DNA of 64,000 bases. Source: Xiphias gladius (lineage: Eukaryota > Chordata > Actinopteri > Istiophoriformes > Xiphiidae). Location: contig NC_053402.1 of the NCBI RefSeq assembly GCF_016859285.1, positions 8,204,531-8,268,530 of the forward strand. The letters run 5' to 3'. How positions within the stretch are numbered: position 1 is the stretch's first letter; each line of letters starts with the position of its first letter. Below the pieces are notes generated by a model. It was not told the DNA's origin. It made no database searches and saw nothing but the letters and a program-made list of their open reading frames with translations. A program made the translations under genes and the position numbers. Below, piece after piece: positions 60,137 through 64,000 of the stretch.

Positions 60137-63100
60137 AGGAAGGAGAGCTGAGCTACAAAGGCCAGGGAAGAAAGCTGGATGATGCCCAGTCAGGTGAGTG
60201 TCAGCTGTCATTAAGCCAGTGAGGCCTGATTGCTAATACACACTAAAGTCTTGGTTTTAACCAGTTTTCCCTCTTAAGTGCAAAATTTATTTAAATTACA
60301 GTCACTTTCTCAATTTATAATCCACTTTCCCTGTCCCCCCTCACCAGTGGAAGAGATGGTAAGGGAGATCCAGGACTTTGAGGGTTTACAGGCTCTGAGG
60401 TTGGAGGGAAACACTGTAGGTGTGGAGGCAGCACAGGCCATCGCCAAGGCACTAGAGACGAAGAGCGAGTTCAAGGTGTTTACTCTTGACCCTCTTGACC
60501 ATTTTCATTTTAAATCTTGCAGTCAAGACACTGTTACTAGGAAATGTTGGGTATTTTTACTTGATAAATATGAACATAGTTAGAACAATAGTTAAAAATG
60601 CCCATATAATTGCCATAATTCCAAAGGGACAACAACAAAAATACAAAAACAAATCTTTTTTCTATCCAACCAACATGGAATGTCTCTTGGCTGACATTGA
60701 CACTGCGTATTTAAATCTCTTTCCTTCAGCGCTGTTACTGGAGTGACATGTTCACAGGTCGCCTGCGCTCTGAGATCCCACCTGCTCTGGTAATGCACGT
60801 GCTCCACTAAAATATTGCACACTTTCCATCTCCTGAATTAATGTATTGCTGTAACTTTCACTGCAGTCAAAGCTCAAGTTGTCTTTGTTTTGGTACGCTG
60901 CCCTGCATATCCTACCATTTATTTTGTCTCTTTCTCTCCTTGTGCTGTAGAACTCACTGGGTGACGCTGTGATGCTGGCCGGTGCCAGGCTAACTGTTTT
61001 AGACCTCAGTGACAACGCCTTTGGACCCGATGGGGTGAAGGGCATCGAGAAGTTGCTTAAGAGCACTGCCTGCTACACATTGCAGGAGCTACGGCTCAAC
61101 AACTGTGGCATGGGCATCGGAGGGGGGAAGGTAAGTCACAAGAATGACTTCGGTCACAATTGGTAGAAAAAAATTACCTTCAGGAATAAAGAAACAAAAT
61201 TGACAAGTGTAGATCATGTTAAATGTTATTGTATATCCATTGATGTATGGATGAATTTCAGAGTTGAACAGGTCTCTGTTTATGTACTCAGATCTTGGCT
61301 GCCTCATTGATCCAGTGTCATAAAAAATCCAGTGCAGAGGGTGCCCCCCTCAGCCTGAAGGTGTTTGTTGCGGGGAGGAACCGACTTGAGAACGATGGAG
61401 CCACTGCCCTCGCTCAAGCTTTCCAGGTGCAGGTTTAACTACTCCTTGAGCCCTGAACACTTTACTCGTAGACTGACCGAGCGAGCTGGGAAAACACCAC
61501 AAAGTGTTCTCTGAGGGAAAATACTACATCGCCACGCTACATTTTTGTTCCATCAGAACAGTTGTTGAGCAAGCAAGTTTAAATCATTGTACAATATTTT
61601 ACTGCAGCTTGCCTTCCTGGCACACTTTGCATAACTAATTTCAAATACTCATCTCAGACCAGTTTATATCAATGCAGCTCATATTGTCAGATGGTTTTTT
61701 TGACTACTTGATCTAAGTTCGTCAGAGCTGTAAGAGTCTGTTATTGTAGACTGCCGCCGTTCTCTGTGTGAAAATGCTGTGTGGCTGGGCAGGCAGAGTA
61801 ATCTTATGACTGCGGTTTTTGTTCTCAGTTGATCGGCAGCCTGGAGGAGGTCCACATGCCACAGAATGGCATCAATCACCCTGGTGTTACAGCCCTGGCC
61901 ACAGCCATGCAGCACAACACAGGACTCCGCCTCCTCAACCTCAATGACAACACCTTTACTGAGAAGGGGGCTATCGCCATGGCTCAGGTACGGAGACATC
62001 TGAGATTTCTTTCATGACTGTTGGTGAATGTGATGGCAAACCATTACATAGAGTGGCATCAGAAAGTATTCAGACCCCTTCACCTTTTGTGCACTTTATT
62101 GTGTTATAGATTTAATTTTAAGTAGATAAAATTGCAATTTTTGCCCATCAGTTTACAGTCAGTAACTCATAATGACAAAGTGAAAATGTGTTTTTAGAAA
62201 ATCTTTAAAATGAAAATCAGAATCTGTAATCTGTCATTTACAAAAGTATTCTGACTCTTAATTCAGCACTTTTGTAGCACACATCCAGCAGACTCATAGC
62301 CTCATTAGTATTCATTTGGAGTTGTTTTTTTGGCCACTGGATTAACTAAAGTCCAACATTTACTCTTCTTTGTCTCCACCAAATTCTGATGAATTTATGT
62401 GGGCATTAAGCTGCTAAAGGTTTGACTTTCTTCACCAGGTTTATCAGTCTATAAAAATGTTTTTCTCCTCGCAGTGTGGGGCAAGCAAGGTAATATAAAA
62501 CCTAGTACTGCAGTAAATAGAAAAAAAATGAGAGTCCTAACTTAATGTCTTGTCATTCCATGCTTGTGCTCTTTCAGACTTTATAAAATAGGCAGTAGAA
62601 ATCTCCATCTTAAAATTGATAGGATGATGATTAAGGAGTTCACGGGGAGAAGTGGAGTAGGCATCATTTAAACTTGCAGTGGTCATTAATTAAGGGTTCA
62701 ACAACAGAATAGGTTTTAAAATGCATCACTGGAGCCTGTGAGAGAACACACAGTACTTTTCTTCCTTCATCTTGTTACTATTGAGTTCGCCCCTTTTCCC
62801 TCTTGTACACCAGGGGCTATATATCATTGTGGATCTTTCCACAAAGGTTCTGTTATAGATGCATAAAGTCTTTAACATTTCCCAAACCCCTGTGTCTGAA
62901 TAACATAGAGCCATCCCTTTAACAGACAGATGAAGCCAGCAATGTCATGTGTTACATGACTGAAAAGGGCTTTGGTCCCTCTGCCATTTGGTGCTGATTG
63001 CTGGTGCCAAAAAAAGGGGTTAATGAGAGTGGAGCTAGCATGCCAAAACTCAAAACAGTGAGCTCAAAGAGGATAAAAAGCTCTGCTAAAAGGTTGTACA

Positions 63101-63929
63101 GTGTTGGTGATAATTCTCAGAGGGTTTGTCATTGTGTGTGACCCCTCTCATATTGTGCGTAGTCATTTGAGCCTTTGTTTATGTAAAATAGGGATTAGTA
63201 GAGCTCTAAATATAAATAAATATGGAATTAAAAATGTGTTGTTCTTTTATATCTGTGTTGGAGATGGAGTTAGGTTCTGGTATGAGATCAAAATTGAGAA
63301 TTCAGTGAGCCGAGATTTTAGTCTTCTTTTTATATAAATTATCCACCAATTTGTCCATCACCATCACTTTTACTTTTACTCATAATTCTCTTCTCAGGGT
63401 TTGAAATTGGTGAAGCTTTAGCAAATAATGTCTGTGTCCTTCACAGGCCCTGAAACACCTCCGCAGTATCCAGGTGATAAACTTTGGAGACTGTCTGGTG
63501 CGGCCAGCTGGGGCCATAGCTATTGCAGAAAGTGTATCGGAGGGATTCCCAATCCTCAAGGTGAGTGAGTACTTTACTTACTGGCCCAAATCAAACCTGA
63601 GCCGTCTCCCAGAATAATCATTTGTTGGCAAAGAGCTATAGTTGCGCATGTGTGTGGACAATCTGGATGTGACTGAGCATAAGTAGCCAGACTAAACATG
63701 GTCACACACACCTGTAGGCTTCAGTAATTTCTATCCTAAATTTATTCTGAAAGGTCGTCATTTCCCTATTTTTCTTAGTTTTTGACATTTCTCCTATTTG
63801 CAGAGTAAATATTTTGTTACTTTTAACAGGAACTCAATCTGTCATTTGGTGAGATCACAGAGGAAGCTGCTCTGGCTCTGGCACAAGCAGTAAAGGACAA
63901 GGACCAGCTGGAGAAACTGGACCTAAATG
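60082..63929 (+). CDS. rangap1: Ran GTPase-activating protein 1, N-terminal part (continues off window)
   Basis: RanGAP1 stimulates GTP hydrolysis by Ran at the cytoplasmic face of the nuclear pore. Coding exons: 60082-60193, 60348-60475, 60730-60789, 60951-61130, 61292-61426, 61829-61987, 63447-63560, 63830-63929; phases close through 329 codons. The protein starts [13 protein letters not shown] and continues through the leucine-rich-repeat GAP domain: [129 protein letters not shown]. The acidic linker and the C-terminal SUMO-acceptor domain are beyond the right edge. The intron at 61988-63446 holds a Tc1-like relic. Confidence 0.96.
62061..62285. mobile_element. Tc1/mariner-like relic
   Basis: AGTATTCAGACCCCTTCACC, TTTTGTGCACTTTATTGTGT, ATAATGACAAAGTGAAAA and a second AAAGTATTCTGACTCTTAA are the hallmark order of the terminal part of fish Tc1-like elements. 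No transposase remnant was found. Confidence 0.6.
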
Positions 63930-64000
63930 GTAGAAACCTGCAAAGAACTAACTGGCGTTATTTCTGGATTTTCTTTTTGTTTAATTTTTCTTTTGTTTAA

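Overview
The window is vertebrate nuclear DNA and almost certainly comes from a teleost fish. It has spliced genes with GT-AG introns, fish-type repeats (short hAT-like and other inverted-repeat elements, a tRNA-derived SINE, a Tc1-like relic) and many simple repeats. The genes match human chromosome 22q13.2 in content and order, as I recall that map. I see no bacterial, viral or phage genes and no CRISPR array. I found no new multi-gene system; the odd points are within or beside conserved genes.

Layout from left to right. (1) 1-10271, minus strand: aco2, mitochondrial aconitase, 18 coding exons read here; the last ~30 codons lie off the left edge. (2) 12.2-19.45 kb, plus strand: tob2, a BTG/TOB anti-proliferative adaptor, with a TATA promoter, a non-coding first exon, a single coding exon and a long 3' UTR. 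(3) 25868-29449, minus strand: tef, a PAR-bZIP transcription factor, with a second first exon at 34.8 kb that joins in the same phase. (4) 36876-56500, minus strand: zc3h7b, 22 coding exons, 1071 residues. (5) 60082 to the right edge, plus strand: rangap1, the first eight coding exons, covering most of the leucine-rich-repeat catalytic domain.

aco2/tob2 and zc3h7b/rangap1 are divergent pairs, tob2/tef is convergent, and zc3h7b and tef run in tandem. In every spliced gene the exon phases close across all junctions, which is the main support for the models. The genes do not form a pathway: aconitase acts in the TCA cycle, TOB2 in mRNA deadenylation and growth control, TEF in clock-output transcription, ZC3H7B in RNA binding and RanGAP1 in nuclear transport. 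Splice sites, promoters and UTR limits were read by eye; UTR ends and promoters are much less certain than coding exons.
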